64,000 nucleotides of DNA from Aurantibacillus circumpalustris (GCF_029625215.1 NZ_CP121197.1:3472001-3536000); one strand, 5' to 3'; counted from the stretch's first letter, positions 32,324 through 42,156 are shown. Notes: generated by a model not told the origin, from the letters alone. Numbers and translations: made by a program.

Positions 32324-34990
32324 ATGGACTCTAATAAAGTACGTCAAACATTTCTTGATTTTTTTAAAAGCAAAGGGCATCACATTGTGCCTAGTGCTCC
32401 TATGGTGGTTAAAGGTGATCCTACACTAATGTTCAATAATAGTGGAATGGCGCCTTTTAAAGACATTTTTTTGGGAAACTCCCCAATTAAATACCCTCGC
32501 ATAGCAGACACACAGAAATGTTTACGTGTGAGTGGAAAGCATAACGATCTTGAAGAAGTTGGAGTAGACACTTATCACCACACCATGTTTGAAATGCTTG
32601 GTAATTGGAGCTTTGGCGACTATTTTAAGAAAGATGCCATTAGCTGGGCCTGGGAGTTGCTTACAGAAGTGTACAAAATAGATAAAGACCGCTTGTATGT
32701 GACAGTTTTTGAAGGCAGTAAAGAAGAAGGACTTGCTTTTGACCAAGAAGCTTATGATACTTGGAAACAATTTGTAAACGCAGACCGCATTTTAAACGGA
32801 AACAAAAAAGATAATTTTTGGGAAATGGGCGATATGGGTCCATGTGGCCCTTGCTCAGAAATACACTACGATGGCAGAAGTGATGTAGAACGCTCTAAAA
32901 TTACGGGGGCTTCGCTTGTAAACAACGATGATCCACAAGTGATCGAAATTTGGAATAACGTTTTTATGGAGTTTGAGCGTAAGGCCGACGGCTCTCTTAT
33001 AAAACTTCCAAAACAACATGTGGATACTGGAATGGGCTTTGAACGCTTAGTACGTGTATTGCAAGGAAAACAAAGTAATTATGATTCAGATGTCTTTACG
33101 CCACTTATTCACAAAATAGAAGAACTGAGCGGACTGCGTTACAAACCAGAAGAAGAAGACAAGCATAAAAAACAATTGCTTATCAATATTGCCATGCGTG
33201 TGATTGCGGATCATATTCGTACCATATCCTTTAGCATTGCAGACGGACAATTACCTGGCAACACCGGAGCCGGATACGTTATTCGTAGAATTTTACGCAG
33301 AGCTATTCGTTATGGGTATCAAACATTAAATTTAAAGGAACCCTTTATGTACCGCATAGTGCCAACTTTGGCGCACCAAATGGGTACAGCTTTCCCAGAG
33401 TTACACTCGCAAAAAATTCTTATTGAAAAAGTAATTAAAGAAGAGGAAATTTCTTTTTATAAAACTCTAGATGTAGGCTTAAAACGCATTGATCAAGTGT
33501 GTATTGATACAACTGCAGCCAACAAACAAGTTATTGACGGAAAAATAGTTTTTGAATTGTACGACACCTTTGGATTTCCAGTAGATTTAACTTCATTGAT
33601 CGCGAGAGGATACAACCTGAGTATTGATGAAAAAGAATTTGATCATTATCTGAACGAGCAAAAAAACCGTTCACGTGCAGCTACAACAATAGACACCGAC
33701 GATTGGATGTATGTGGAAGAAAATCGTGGTTTAACAGAGAGTCAGGAAAAAGAAACAGAATTTATTGGTTATAGTGATTTGGAATGTGAGGCGGTTATTA
33801 TTCGTTACAGAAAAGTAAAAGCTAAAAACAAAGAACACTATCATCTCGTGTTAAATAAAACACCATTTTATTCTGAAAGTGGCGGACAGGTTGGCGATAC
33901 AGGTGTTCTAGCGAATGTAAATGAAAGCGTTTTTATAACAGATACAAAAAAAGAAAACGGGGTTATTATTCATTATTGCGATAAACTTCCAATTAAACTA
34001 AATGCAACGTTTAACGCGAAGGTAAATACCGAAAAACGACTTTATACCAGTAATAATCACTCTGCTACTCACCTACTCCATGCTGCATTGCGCAACGTGT
34101 TAGGAACGCACGTAGAACAAAAAGGTAGTTTGGTGAACGATGAACATTTACGTTTTGATTTTTCTCATTTCTCAAAAATAAGTGATGAAGAAATTAACCA
34201 GATTGAAAAAATGGTTAATACAAAGATTCGTGAAAACATTACTTGCAAAACAGAACTGATGCCAATTGAGGATGCCAAAAAAACTGGTGCTATGGCACTC
34301 TTTGGTGAAAAATATGGCGATGTTGTGCGAGTAGTAACCATCGATAAAAACTACTCAGTAGAGTTATGTGGCGGAACACATGTTTCGGCAACGGGACAAA
34401 TAGGTTATTTTAAATTAACCAGTGAAGGGGCTGTAGCGGCTGGTATTCGACGTATTGAAGCGATTACGTCAATTAAAGCAGAGGAGTTTTTCGACAATCA
34501 AACCAAATTAATTGAAGAAATAAAAGTATTACTTAAAAATCCACGTGATATATCAAAAGGACTTACAAGTTTAATTGAAGAAAATAACACCTTGCAAAAA
34601 AGCTTACAATCTTTGTATAAAGAAAAAGCTGCAGGCATAAAAAAGGATCTGATAGCAAAAATTGAAAAAAAGGGTGATGTGAATTTTATAACCCACTTCA
34701 TTCAATTTGATAGTGGAGAAGAAATTAAAAATCTTTTATTTGAACTAAGAAACGAAGTGCCCAATTTATTTTGCGTTTTAGCCGCTGAAGTAAATGGAAA
34801 ACCAAGTATTTCAGTAATAATAAATGATACGCTCGTAAAAGAAAAAGGCTTTAATGCAGGTAATATTGTGCGCGACTTAGCCAAGGAAATAAATGGTGGT
34901 GGCGGCGGTCAGCCTTTCTATGCTCAAGCTGGTGGAAGTAAACCAGAAGGTTTAAAAAGCGCTCTAGATAAGGCAGCAAATCTTATATAA
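32324..34990 (+). CDS. alaS: Alanine--tRNA ligase
   Basis: Charges tRNA-Ala and edits mischarged Ser/Gly-tRNA. Full-length at 888 residues: class II core from residue 1 with motif 2 region around TYHHTMFEMLGNWSFGDYF (83-101), the tRNA-binding helical part, the editing domain with zinc ligands H579/H583 (HSATH) and C682/H686 (CGGTH), and a C-terminal coiled-coil/C-Ala domain ending in a Gly-rich GGGGGQPFYAQAGG. All key motifs are intact. It stands alone with a terminator shared with the next gene. Confidence 0.98.
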   Translation: MDSNKVRQTFLDFFKSKGHHIVPSAPMVVKGDPTLMFNNSGMAPFKDIFLGNSPIKYPRIADTQKCLRVSGKHNDLEEVGVDTYHHTMFEMLGNWSFGDYFKKDAISWAWELLTEVYKIDKDRLYVTVFEGSKEEGLAFDQEAYDTWKQFVNADRILNGNKKDNFWEMGDMGPCGPCSEIHYDGRSDVERSKITGASLVNNDDPQVIEIWNNVFMEFERKADGSLIKLPKQHVDTGMGFERLVRVLQGKQSNYDSDVFTPLIHKIEELSGLRYKPEEEDKHKKQLLINIAMRVIADHIRTISFSIADGQLPGNTGAGYVIRRILRRAIRYGYQTLNLKEPFMYRIVPTLAHQMGTAFPELHSQKILIEKVIKEEEISFYKTLDVGLKRIDQVCIDTTAANKQVIDGKIVFELYDTFGFPVDLTSLIARGYNLSIDEKEFDHYLNEQKNRSRAATTIDTDDWMYVEENRGLTESQEKETEFIGYSDLECEAVIIRYRKVKAKNKEHYHLVLNKTPFYSESGGQVGDTGVLANVNESVFITDTKKENGVIIHYCDKLPIKLNATFNAKVNTEKRLYTSNNHSATHLLHAALRNVLGTHVEQKGSLVNDEHLRFDFSHFSKISDEEINQIEKMVNTKIRENITCKTELMPIEDAKKTGAMALFGEKYGDVVRVVTIDKNYSVELCGGTHVSATGQIGYFKLTSEGAVAAGIRRIEAITSIKAEEFFDNQTKLIEEIKVLLKNPRDISKGLTSLIEENNTLQKSLQSLYKEKAAGIKKDLIAKIEKKGDVNFITHFIQFDSGEEIKNLLFELRNEVPNLFCVLAAEVNGKPSISVIINDTLVKEKGFNAGNIVRDLAKEINGGGGGQPFYAQAGGSKPEGLKSALDKAANLI

Positions 34991-35002
34991 TTTAGATTTA
35001 CA

Positions 35003-35037
35003 AAAAAAGGAGAGATACATAGTACCTCTCCTTTTTC
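35003..35037. terminator. Bidirectional terminator between alaS and a lipoprotein gene
   Basis: AAAAAGGAGAG (35004-35014) pairs with CTCTCCTTTTT (35026-35036) over an 11-nt loop; both strands end in T-runs. Confidence 0.88.
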
Positions 35038-35054
35038 AATTTGTATAGATTGAA

Positions 35055-35918
35055 CTAGTTCGAAGTTAATTTATTTCTTAAAGCATAAATTTTTGAAGAA
35101 ATAGAATTAAACTTATCCGGAGTCATTTCAGTTGGTTGCTTAATAGCTTTAATTTCATCATTAATAGGTGTTAAATCCTTAATAAGTTCAGCACATTCTT
35201 TTTTGTCTTTATAGTCACCTAACAAATTAATAAGGTTCCCAAGGTGTAAACGTTGCTCCCACAAATGTTTGTGTGATTTTTCAATTGATGCCGGATCTGT
35301 AAGTTGACCACTAATTTTGCATGTTAAATATAAACTTTCTAACCAACTTCCAGCAAATACGGTAGCAGCAGTATAAACACGTTCGTTGGTTCTCAGGTAA
35401 GAATCGCTCTTTACAAAAATCTCATCCAAAATTTTAAATAAACTATCCTTACTGTTTAAATTAGATTCTGCTCTCTTACCAACCATCATGTCCACAGCAC
35501 CTTTTAAACCAAGAGCGTCGCTCAACATTAAGATGTTTTTCATATACTGTAATACGTCAGGGCCTTTATCACAAGTCATAGCGTAAGCCATGTCAATGTT
35601 ATATACACCCAAATTAATACTTCTTTGATATTCGGTAGTGTACTTTGATGTGTTTTTTGGGTTATTTAGAATACTGTTATCATATGGGACTCCCCATGTT
35701 CCCAATTCCTGCATAGAAGTAGCAGGTGACGGGATATTTGCAATTGCAAAATCAAATTTAAATTTAGTTGTATCGTCAACGGTAACAGCAATTGTATCCT
35801 GCTCTATTGCAGACAGATCTGCCGATTCTCCATGATTTTCAGTTTCTTTTGAACCGCCACATGCAGTTAACAATAAAGCCGTAACGCTAAGGGTAATGAA
35901 TTTGTGTGATAATGTCAT
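35055..35918 (-). CDS. Hypothetical lipoprotein
   Basis: A 287-residue lipoprotein from the ATG of MTLSHKF, with lipobox LTAC (about residue 20) followed by GGSKETENHGESAD, a flexible acidic linker. The remainder is largely helical, with short motifs such as YSTEYQRSINLGVYNIDMAY-like (about 95-114) and MMVGKRAESNLNSKD. It does not match a family I can name, although helical lipoproteins of this size are common in Bacteroidota. An upstream TTG would add eight residues before the leader and is unlikely. Convergent with alaS. Confidence 0.72.
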   Translation of the reverse strand: MTLSHKFITLSVTALLLTACGGSKETENHGESADLSAIEQDTIAVTVDDTTKFKFDFAIANIPSPATSMQELGTWGVPYDNSILNNPKNTSKYTTEYQRSINLGVYNIDMAYAMTCDKGPDVLQYMKNILMLSDALGLKGAVDMMVGKRAESNLNSKDSLFKILDEIFVKSDSYLRTNERVYTAATVFAGSWLESLYLTCKISGQLTDPASIEKSHKHLWEQRLHLGNLINLLGDYKDKKECAELIKDLTPINDEIKAIKQPTEMTPDKFNSISSKIYALRNKLTSN

Positions 35919-35999
35919 TTTATTTAAATTTAATAGGAACAAAAATAACTTAATTTTTTTAATGGCAAATTTATTTAATGCAAACCGTTCAAAATAACC

Positions 36000-36428
36000 T
36001 TAGTTCCTTTTAGGTACAATCATGCAGGTAAACCTGCAAACACAGCACAATTCAGCATTTTGATCAGAAATCTTGATATCCCAAACATGTACCTTACCTC
36101 CAATTTTAATTGGCGTACAAACCGCCGTTACCAGGCCTTCCGTTACTGATTTAACGTGATTAGCGTTTATCTCTATGCCAACTCCGATAAAAAGCTCACG
36201 GTTAACAACACACCAGCTGGCAACACTTCCAATAGTCTCGGCTAAAGCTACAGAAGCGCCTCCGTGTAATAGTCCAAAAGGTTGCTTCGTTTTATTATTA
36301 ACCGGCATTGTGGCAATTAAAAAATCAGATCCAACTTCTGTGAAATTTATTTCAAAGAAATCCCCTAGCGTATTCTTGCCAAGTTCATTGATTAATTGCG
36401 TTGTAACTTCTCCTTTCCAGATACTCAT
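36000..36428 (-). CDS. PaaI-family hotdog-fold thioesterase
   Basis: A 142-residue acyl-CoA thioesterase-like protein of the hotdog fold. The conserved element GLLHGGASVALAETIGSVAS (about 50-69) carries the HGG and the catalytic acid, and GIEINANHVKSVTEG follows in the usual place. Such enzymes hydrolyse aryl- or acyl-CoA esters, including the DHNA-CoA intermediate of menaquinone synthesis; the substrate here is open. I use the ATG at 36428 because the frame extended to 36482 would run over the divergent glutathione peroxidase gene. Confidence 0.88.
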   Translation of the reverse strand: MSIWKGEVTTQLINELGKNTLGDFFEINFTEVGSDFLIATMPVNNKTKQPFGLLHGGASVALAETIGSVASWCVVNRELFIGVGIEINANHVKSVTEGLVTAVCTPIKIGGKVHVWDIKISDQNAELCCVCRFTCMIVPKRN

Positions 36429-36468
36429 AGCATAATTCAAAATAATAGGCTTAAATTTAAACATTCGT

Positions 36469-37044
36469 TTGAAACAATTCACTCTAAAAATATTGCTCTT
36501 GTTACATTTTTTAAATTTACCAGCGTTATTTAAAGGTCAAGCTACTTCCAGTATACATCAATTTAAAGCCAACAGTATTGAAGGGAAAATTATTGATTTA
36601 GCAAGCTTCAAAGGAAAAAAATTACTTATTGTGAATACGGCGAGTGAATGTGGCTTCACCCCACAATTTAAAGAATTACAGAAACTCTACGATACCTATA
36701 AGGACAAGAATTTTACCATTATCGGGTTTCCATCTAATGATTTTGGAAAACAAGATCCTGGAAATAATTCAGAAATTAAATCGTTTTGTGAACGAAATTA
36801 TGGTGTAACATTTTTAATGATGGAAAAAATTGAAGTAAAAGGTGACAACATGCATCCGATATACAGATGGTTGACATCTAAATCAGAAAACGGTGTTATG
36901 AATTCTAAAGTACGATGGAATTTTCAAAAATACATGGTTGATGAAAATGGCTATTTAGTAGATGTAGTTTCACCTCCAAAAAGTCCAAATTGTAAAAAAA
37001 TTCTTAAGTGGTTGGATACACCAAAGAATCAGTCTTCAAAATAA
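36469..37044 (+). CDS. Glutathione peroxidase family (Cys type), exported
   Basis: A 191-residue peroxidase with catalytic Cys C61 (in NTASECGFTPQ) in place of selenocysteine, glutamine Q95 (GFPSNDFGKQDPG) and tryptophan W150 (VRWNFQKY), the usual catalytic triad. An N-terminal hydrophobic leader (about 6-22) suggests export. The only start in the right place is TTG at 36469; no ATG is available before the conserved domain. Known Cys-type enzymes of this family mostly use thioredoxin as donor. The 3' end overlaps the convergent DUF4956 gene by 16 nt. Confidence 0.9.
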   Translation: MKQFTLKILLLLHFLNLPALFKGQATSSIHQFKANSIEGKIIDLASFKGKKLLIVNTASECGFTPQFKELQKLYDTYKDKNFTIIGFPSNDFGKQDPGNNSEIKSFCERNYGVTFLMMEKIEVKGDNMHPIYRWLTSKSENGVMNSKVRWNFQKYMVDENGYLVDVVSPPKSPNCKKILKWLDTPKNQSSK

Positions 37045-37682
37045 TACACTTTTATTTGCACAGAAGGCTTTAGAAAATCAATTTTACTTATACTAATGCG
37101 GTGTGCATTTATGCCTGTTCTCTTCTTAATATCCTCAATCAGTAGAGTTTGGTTTTGTGATTGAATTAAATCCATGTTATCGTAATTAATTATCTGAATA
37201 GCTTCTTTTTTGAATAACACCTTACTTTCTAATAAATAAGCCAATACAATAATTGTACTGTTTATTAATATTAAAAAAATGTATTCGTAGCTATCGCTTG
37301 CGTTTTTCACCTTGGTTACTGCGCTTATTAAACCAATTGCAATTACTAAAAACAAATACGACATGTCCTTTATACTGATATCTTCGGTACGGTAACGTAA
37401 CATACTAAACACGGCAAAAAGGCCGAAAGCCGCACCCATGCTTAAATCAACCTTATTGAGTAAAAAGCAAATCAAAAATATAACCAGATTGAAAATAAAA
37501 AAAGTAAAAAATAGTTCTAGACGCTTGTAAACGTGAAAGTATACACCACGTACCAAAATAAAAACTGAGACAAAATCTATTAATAAGCGATAAAATAATT
37601 TTAAAGAAACTTTTTGAAGCGCCTCTAAATTACTTATTTCAACAAGTTCTTGTGCCTGAAGTACTGCGAATAGATGTGTCAT
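37029..37682 (-). CDS. DUF4956 family membrane protein
   Basis: A 217-residue protein with about four membrane segments in the first 150 residues and a cytoplasmic C-terminal domain. The core MGAAFGLFAVFSMLRYRTED followed by IKDMSYLFLVIAIGLISAV is the DUF4956 signature. Members often sit beside VTC-domain polyphosphate polymerases or CotH-like genes; none is adjacent here. It forms a two-gene set with the small exported protein 20 nt upstream. Function unknown. Confidence 0.9.
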   Translation of the reverse strand: MTHLFAVLQAQELVEISNLEALQKVSLKLFYRLLIDFVSVFILVRGVYFHVYKRLELFFTFFIFNLVIFLICFLLNKVDLSMGAAFGLFAVFSMLRYRTEDISIKDMSYLFLVIAIGLISAVTKVKNASDSYEYIFLILINSTIIVLAYLLESKVLFKKEAIQIINYDNMDLIQSQNQTLLIEDIKKRTGINAHRISISKIDFLKPSVQIKVYYFED

Positions 37683-37702
37683 TTTACTATTATATTTTAA
37701 TA

Positions 37703-38185
37703 TTATTTAAATGAGTAAACCAGTTTTTTAGTTGCTATTAAATTATTGTTAGCGTCAAAGGTTTTTTTCTCTGTTCGAAGTCCTTTATAATTATACGAAT
37801 AAATGGTTTTCCTGATCTGCTTTCCGTTTTTATCAAATACTAACTCAACTGTTTTTTGAGAGATATCATTATATTTTAAGACTTTTCTTTCAAAAAGCAA
37901 ACTCTTTTCATCGTAATCTAATTGTTCAATTACATTCCCCTCATAATTGTACTTATAACGTGACATTGAAGAAAGAACACCCTCTTCGTTGTATCTGACT
38001 TCTTCAATCAATAAACCTTCAGAATTAAAACTCAAGCGCTCGTCTTTTACAGTTTTAAGGCCGATTGTTTTTGTGCTAGAAATAGTTTTTATGCCATGCT
38101 TTTTTATTTCCTTTTTTTTTTGCGCTGTTGAACAAAAAAAGAAAAGAACAGTGGCAACAACTAAAAGATATTCCTTTTTCAACAT
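37703..38185 (-). CDS. Small exported YD-like repeat protein
   Basis: A 160-residue protein with a signal peptide (about 1-21, LVVATVLFFFCSTAQ) and five short units of about 20 residues such as YNEEGVLSSMSRYKYNYEG and FDKNGKQIRKTIYSYNYKG, recalling minimal YD/RHS or YwqK-type repeats. The composition is Lys- and Tyr-rich. It has no T9SS or LPXTG signal, so it is probably periplasmic or surface-bound by other means. It lies 20 nt upstream of the DUF4956 gene. Role unknown. Confidence 0.7.
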   Translation of the reverse strand: MLKKEYLLVVATVLFFFCSTAQKKKEIKKHGIKTISSTKTIGLKTVKDERLSFNSEGLLIEEVRYNEEGVLSSMSRYKYNYEGNVIEQLDYDEKSLLFERKVLKYNDISQKTVELVFDKNGKQIRKTIYSYNYKGLRTEKKTFDANNNLIATKKLVYSFK

Positions 38186-38236
38186 GAGTTAATTATTAGT
38201 GTCACAAAATAAACCAATTGAACCAGTTTTTACAAG

Positions 38237-39052
38237 TTAAGATTTCTTGCTTTCCAATTCAAGAATAGCTCCTTCAAAATTTACGCAATCAATTTTATTA
38301 GTTTTAAGATATTCCACAAGCCACATATACCAATCTAACCACGTTTTAAAAGAATGTGAAAAATACCTATCATGAAAATCGATGCCAATGTAATCGAGCT
38401 TGCTCTCAAATGCCTTATCAATTAGTTTAACTGTATTTTCTTTTGCTTGCAGTAAATTAAATGTTTGCCATTTCTTATAGCCCTCTATAATCCAGCCATC
38501 CATTATCTGAAAAGGAAATTCCCACATTTTACCTATCCTATAGGGATTCTTAAATGCCTTTTCACTGCTATCGTATTTATAACCAGTTTGAGCAAGCAAA
38601 TTATAAGTGGCTTCACTATTGGTGAACTGACGCACACGAACACCAAATTGTTCTTTTTTAGTCAGAGACTTAAACAGATTAAACTCATTATGAACTAGAT
38701 TTAAATCCTCAAAACAAATTCCCTGAAGGCTGATTTCACAATTCCGTAGTTTCATTTGCTCGATCCAGGTTAACGCTGACAACTTCGAATAACTTAAACC
38801 AATTCCTTTATTTACTGCAATAAAAAAAGAAGAAGGAATCCCATTAACATTATTAAAAGTAATGAGTTCATCAATATTCTGCCATTTATTTTTAAAAAGA
38901 TCGGTCCACCTTAGCGTGTATTCCCTGGAAGAGATTCTACCGGAAAAAAGCTCCAAATGCATACGCACAAGATACTTAGGAATTAAGGTATCCTTAAACA
39001 AATGTTCTGAAACAGTAATGTGATCAATATCGTGTGATATAATGGCTTTCAT
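38237..39052 (-). CDS. Polysaccharide deacetylase-like protein (NodB fold)
   Basis: A 271-residue cytoplasmic protein that starts MKAIISHDIDHIT, the first metal-binding motif (S/T-HDxD) of NodB-fold deacetylases. The later motifs are weaker (IGIDFHDRYF near 235), as in the divergent group found in polysaccharide loci. It would remove N- or O-acyl groups from a glycan or precursor. It lies 4 nt downstream of a FemAB-like acyltransferase gene. Together with the GT4 gene, these form the left operon of the surface-glycan locus. Confidence 0.75.
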   Translation of the reverse strand: MKAIISHDIDHITVSEHLFKDTLIPKYLVRMHLELFSGRISSREYTLRWTDLFKNKWQNIDELITFNNVNGIPSSFFIAVNKGIGLSYSKLSALTWIEQMKLRNCEISLQGICFEDLNLVHNEFNLFKSLTKKEQFGVRVRQFTNSEATYNLLAQTGYKYDSSEKAFKNPYRIGKMWEFPFQIMDGWIIEGYKKWQTFNLLQAKENTVKLIDKAFESKLDYIGIDFHDRYFSHSFKTWLDWYMWLVEYLKTNKIDCVNFEGAILELESKKS

Positions 39053-39056
39053 ACAT

Positions 39057-40031
39057 TCAAAACGGTTTATGTCCTTTTAAATTAAGCAAGCTATTAAGCG
39101 TTGGTCTTATTTTCTCAATACAAAAATAAGGTTTCAATTCACCGCCAAACTCCCTAAAATATCTTTCGATGTTTGCATTCATTGATCCTTCAAAGTCAAA
39201 ATACTTTAAATTAAGTTCTCTAGCTTTTAAAATACTATACCACATGCACTGCACACCAGCACCGTGGTGCTTATTTTCTGAATCAAAACCACCAAATAAA
39301 TAAATAGCCTTTTCCTTATTAAAAACACAGTAAGTAGCTCCTATGGCCACATCATTATTATAAGCTACAAAGGCAAATGAGTTTTTTGCATTTGAAAAAG
39401 AAAACAAAATATTTTCCAAAATTTCAGGGTTCCTGTTTTTATCATTTCTTTCAAGTGATTTTAGAATGAGCGAGTAAACCAGTTTGTAATCTTGTGTTTC
39501 TTTAACGACCACTTTGTCTTTAATAGCTTTGTTTACACTCTTTCTTTTTTCAGAAGATAGATTATCCCATAATTTTTCCTTCTCTAAAGAGAGATTAATG
39601 AGATAAGTGTACCGAACTTTAGAGGTAAAACCCTCCCAGATAAAAGGTTGTGTATCTATAACATCGTAGGGAAGATTAATATTAATATACGGTACTTTTA
39701 AAGATTCAAAATAGGAAACAAGTAACTGAATGAGATCCTTATTGAACGAATTTGCTCCAACAATAGAGACAGCTGGGTTAACATAAAATAAATCTATGTT
39801 TGGCGAGTATGGAGGTGTTATAATAAATTTAAAAACACTTTTCTTAAAACTGTAGTAAACAAAACAACCAATAACGTCATTATTGTTGTTTAAAATTGCA
39901 CATTGATGCAGGTTATCTGATGAGTAGATAGAAGTCCACTTCATTGAACTAAAAAACACATTGTGTTTCTCAACGAAAGCCAATAATTTTGAGTAATTAT
40001 CTGAATTTTTATTTACCAGTTCTATTTTCAA
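39057..40031 (-). CDS. FemAB-like GNAT acyltransferase
   Basis: A 324-residue protein resembling the acetyltransf_6/FemAB group: an N-terminal GNAT half with INLPYDVIDTQPFIWEGFTS, then SLERNDKNRNPEILENILFS and the C-terminal FVAYNNDVAIGATYCVFNKE... YLFGGFDSENKHHGAGVQ, typical of such proteins in exopolysaccharide loci, where they transfer acyl or aminoacyl groups. The start is TTG (40029-40031), the only one in frame before the conserved region. It is 64 nt after the GT4 gene and 4 nt before the deacetylase-like gene. Substrate unknown. Confidence 0.78.
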   Translation of the reverse strand: MKIELVNKNSDNYSKLLAFVEKHNVFFSSMKWTSIYSSDNLHQCAILNNNNDVIGCFVYYSFKKSVFKFIITPPYSPNIDLFYVNPAVSIVGANSFNKDLIQLLVSYFESLKVPYININLPYDVIDTQPFIWEGFTSKVRYTYLINLSLEKEKLWDNLSSEKRKSVNKAIKDKVVVKETQDYKLVYSLILKSLERNDKNRNPEILENILFSFSNAKNSFAFVAYNNDVAIGATYCVFNKEKAIYLFGGFDSENKHHGAGVQCMWYSILKARELNLKYFDFEGSMNANIERYFREFGGELKPYFCIEKIRPTLNSLLNLKGHKPF

Positions 40032-40095
40032 AATAAATTCTACTTAACCTTTTATTATTATATTAAAAAGTAATGCTTAAAAACCTAATTTACCG

Positions 40096-41217
40096 CTACT
40101 TTTCTATTACTTCTCGTTGGCTTGCTTTGGTACTAATTATTTTTTTATAAATAGTAGTCATTTGTTCAAGACTCATTTTCCAACTATAGTTTGTAACAAC
40201 ATGTTTTCTTGAGTTTTCAGCAATTTGTTTGTACTTCACTTTATCGCAAATAAGTTCTTCAATCGCTGCAATTGTTTGTGTTTCATTTCTAACATCTACT
40301 TTGTACCCTAAACTTTCATCTTTTACGATCCCCTTTAATCCACCAACATTTGTCACAATAACAGGTTTCTCGCAAGCCATAGCTTCAATCACAGAAACAC
40401 CAAAACTTTCATACTCACTAATATTTACAAGAACATCGATCATATTATAATATGAGCTTATTTCGTTAAAAGGAATTCTTCCAGCGAATACAACGGCTTG
40501 CGTAACATTCAGTTTTTCAGTCAATTTTATTAAATTTTCCTTCGCACTACCCTCTCCTGCAATTAACAGTTTAAGCCTGGGGTATTTTTTACTTAAAACA
40601 GCGAAACTTTTTATGAGAATATCAATATTGTAAAGTTCTTCCAACGATTTAATGCTCCCTAATACAAAATCTTCTTCGGCAAATAAAGATTTAACCTTCT
40701 TCGGCAAAAAAACATCCGTATCAACTCCAAATGGAACAACCAAAACTTCTTTCTTAATAACCCTTTGTATACTTTCTTTTACGGTTTCAGAAGTCGCACA
40801 AAGTATGTCGGCCGCCTTGAAATTATATTTGAGGATCGATTTTGCAACAAAGTTTTTATTAGGAAATTTCATCACATCTGTTCCCCAACTGGATATAATG
40901 TAGGGATGAAAACCACTTAAAGCTCCCACAAGCCCATAACTTGTAGCATAATGAGCATGTAGTACATCTGGTTTAAAGTGTTTAATAATTCCCTTTAATA
41001 CGTTGACATGTTTTAAATATGCGAGTTTTGTAAGTGTACTTTCTGCATTTATTCTCTTTTCAGGTTCAAAAAAAACTGTAATATTAGGATGCGTATGCCA
41101 TTCGTAAGACGCTTTATTAAAACTAAAGAGTCCAACTTCTATTCCCTTGTTGGCTAAGCCAAGCGCCCATTTTTCAGTATGTTCGCTATCCGTATCGGAT
41201 AAAATCAAGATCCTCAT
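40096..41217 (-). CDS. Glycosyltransferase, GT4 family
   Basis: A 373-residue GT-B enzyme. The N-terminal lobe begins MRILILSDTDSEHTEKWALG and has HAHYATSYGLVGAL; the C-terminal lobe has VPFGVDTDVFLP, IAGEGSAKENL and the retaining GT4 signature EYESFGVSVIEAMACEKPVI with the E-x7-E pair. It probably adds a sugar from a nucleotide donor to a lipid-linked glycan on the cytoplasmic side of the inner membrane. First gene of the operon with the FemAB-like and deacetylase-like genes. Donor and acceptor are unknown. Confidence 0.92.
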   Translation of the reverse strand: MRILILSDTDSEHTEKWALGLANKGIEVGLFSFNKASYEWHTHPNITVFFEPEKRINAESTLTKLAYLKHVNVLKGIIKHFKPDVLHAHYATSYGLVGALSGFHPYIISSWGTDVMKFPNKNFVAKSILKYNFKAADILCATSETVKESIQRVIKKEVLVVPFGVDTDVFLPKKVKSLFAEEDFVLGSIKSLEELYNIDILIKSFAVLSKKYPRLKLLIAGEGSAKENLIKLTEKLNVTQAVVFAGRIPFNEISSYYNMIDVLVNISEYESFGVSVIEAMACEKPVIVTNVGGLKGIVKDESLGYKVDVRNETQTIAAIEELICDKVKYKQIAENSRKHVVTNYSWKMSLEQMTTIYKKIISTKASQREVIEK

Positions 41218-41384
41218 TTAAAAATAGAATAATTCATTTCTAAAAATTTTAAGAATCAAAATATTTTTTTCTTGCATAAAAAAGTAAAGATATCTAATAA
41301 AGATAAATATTTTGCTTTATAAACACTTATTTTCAACGAATAAATCATTTTATAGAACCCAGTCAAGAGCAACAATCTAAAGCT

Positions 41385-41392
41385 TATATTTG
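41385..41392 (+). promoter_or_regulatory. TATATTTG box touching the start of a GT2 gene
   Basis: An exact TAnnTTTG match ending only 5 nt before the GTG start at 41398. A transcript from it would begin at or next to the start codon. Confidence 0.5.
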
Positions 41393-41397
41393 TATCT

Positions 41398-42156
41398 GTG
41401 TCTGGATATTCAATCATAGTTCCTTCCTTTAATCAGGAAAAATTTATAAAAGAAACATTAGAAAATCTTGCAACGCTGAAAGCGCAGGCAGAAAACACTA
41501 ATGTTGTGATTCAAATAATTGTTGTGGACAACTGTTCCAGTCCCACAACGCTCAAAATTATTAATGATTATAAAGGCATCATTAATAATCTAATTATTGA
41601 AAAAGACAAAGGCCAATACGATGCTATTAACAAGGGGCTAAACCTCGTTAAAGGTGAGTTTTGGACCTGGCTAAATACCGATGATTTGATCGATATTCCA
41701 GGTTTCTTTAAGTTAGCAGAATACCTTGAAGACAACCACAATACAGATTATATATACGGTGATGTTTCTTATATAGATGAAAATTCCGTCTTCCATAAAA
41801 ACTCTTCTAGCGGAATTCTAAGTTTTGAAAAATTACTTGAAAATGATGCTTCTATCAGTCAACCCGGCTCTTTCTTCAGAACCAAATTTACGAGGGAAAT
41901 TGGTGAATTATTACCCTTTAATTTTGCTTTTGATTATGAATATATATTGAGATGCCTAAAAAATGAAGCTAAGATTGTAAAATTAGATACGGTTGTTGCC
42001 TATTTCAGGTATTATAAGGCGTCTAAATCTGGTAGTCAGGATTATCGTTTTCTTAAAGAACAACTCAAAATAAATAAACTTTACGGCGGAAAGTTTTTTT
42101 CGAACCTCAGTCTTATACTTAGATTAAGAATCCTTAAAAGAAAACTTTTCAATTAA
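41398..42156 (+). CDS. Glycosyltransferase, GT2 family
   Basis: A 252-residue GT-A enzyme: YSIIVPSFNQEKFIKETLEN, VDNCSSPTTLKIINDYKGI, the donor/metal region WTWLNTDDLIDI (a variant of DxD) and GSFFRTKFTREIG. The start is GTG at 41398; the family N-terminus leaves no room for a later one, and a TATATTTG box ends 5 nt upstream, so the mRNA may be leaderless. It is followed without a gap by another transferase gene, which starts directly after its stop. Both are on the opposite strand to the surrounding operons. Confidence 0.9.
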   Translation: MSGYSIIVPSFNQEKFIKETLENLATLKAQAENTNVVIQIIVVDNCSSPTTLKIINDYKGIINNLIIEKDKGQYDAINKGLNLVKGEFWTWLNTDDLIDIPGFFKLAEYLEDNHNTDYIYGDVSYIDENSVFHKNSSSGILSFEKLLENDASISQPGSFFRTKFTREIGELLPFNFAFDYEYILRCLKNEAKIVKLDTVVAYFRYYKASKSGSQDYRFLKEQLKINKLYGGKFFSNLSLILRLRILKRKLFN

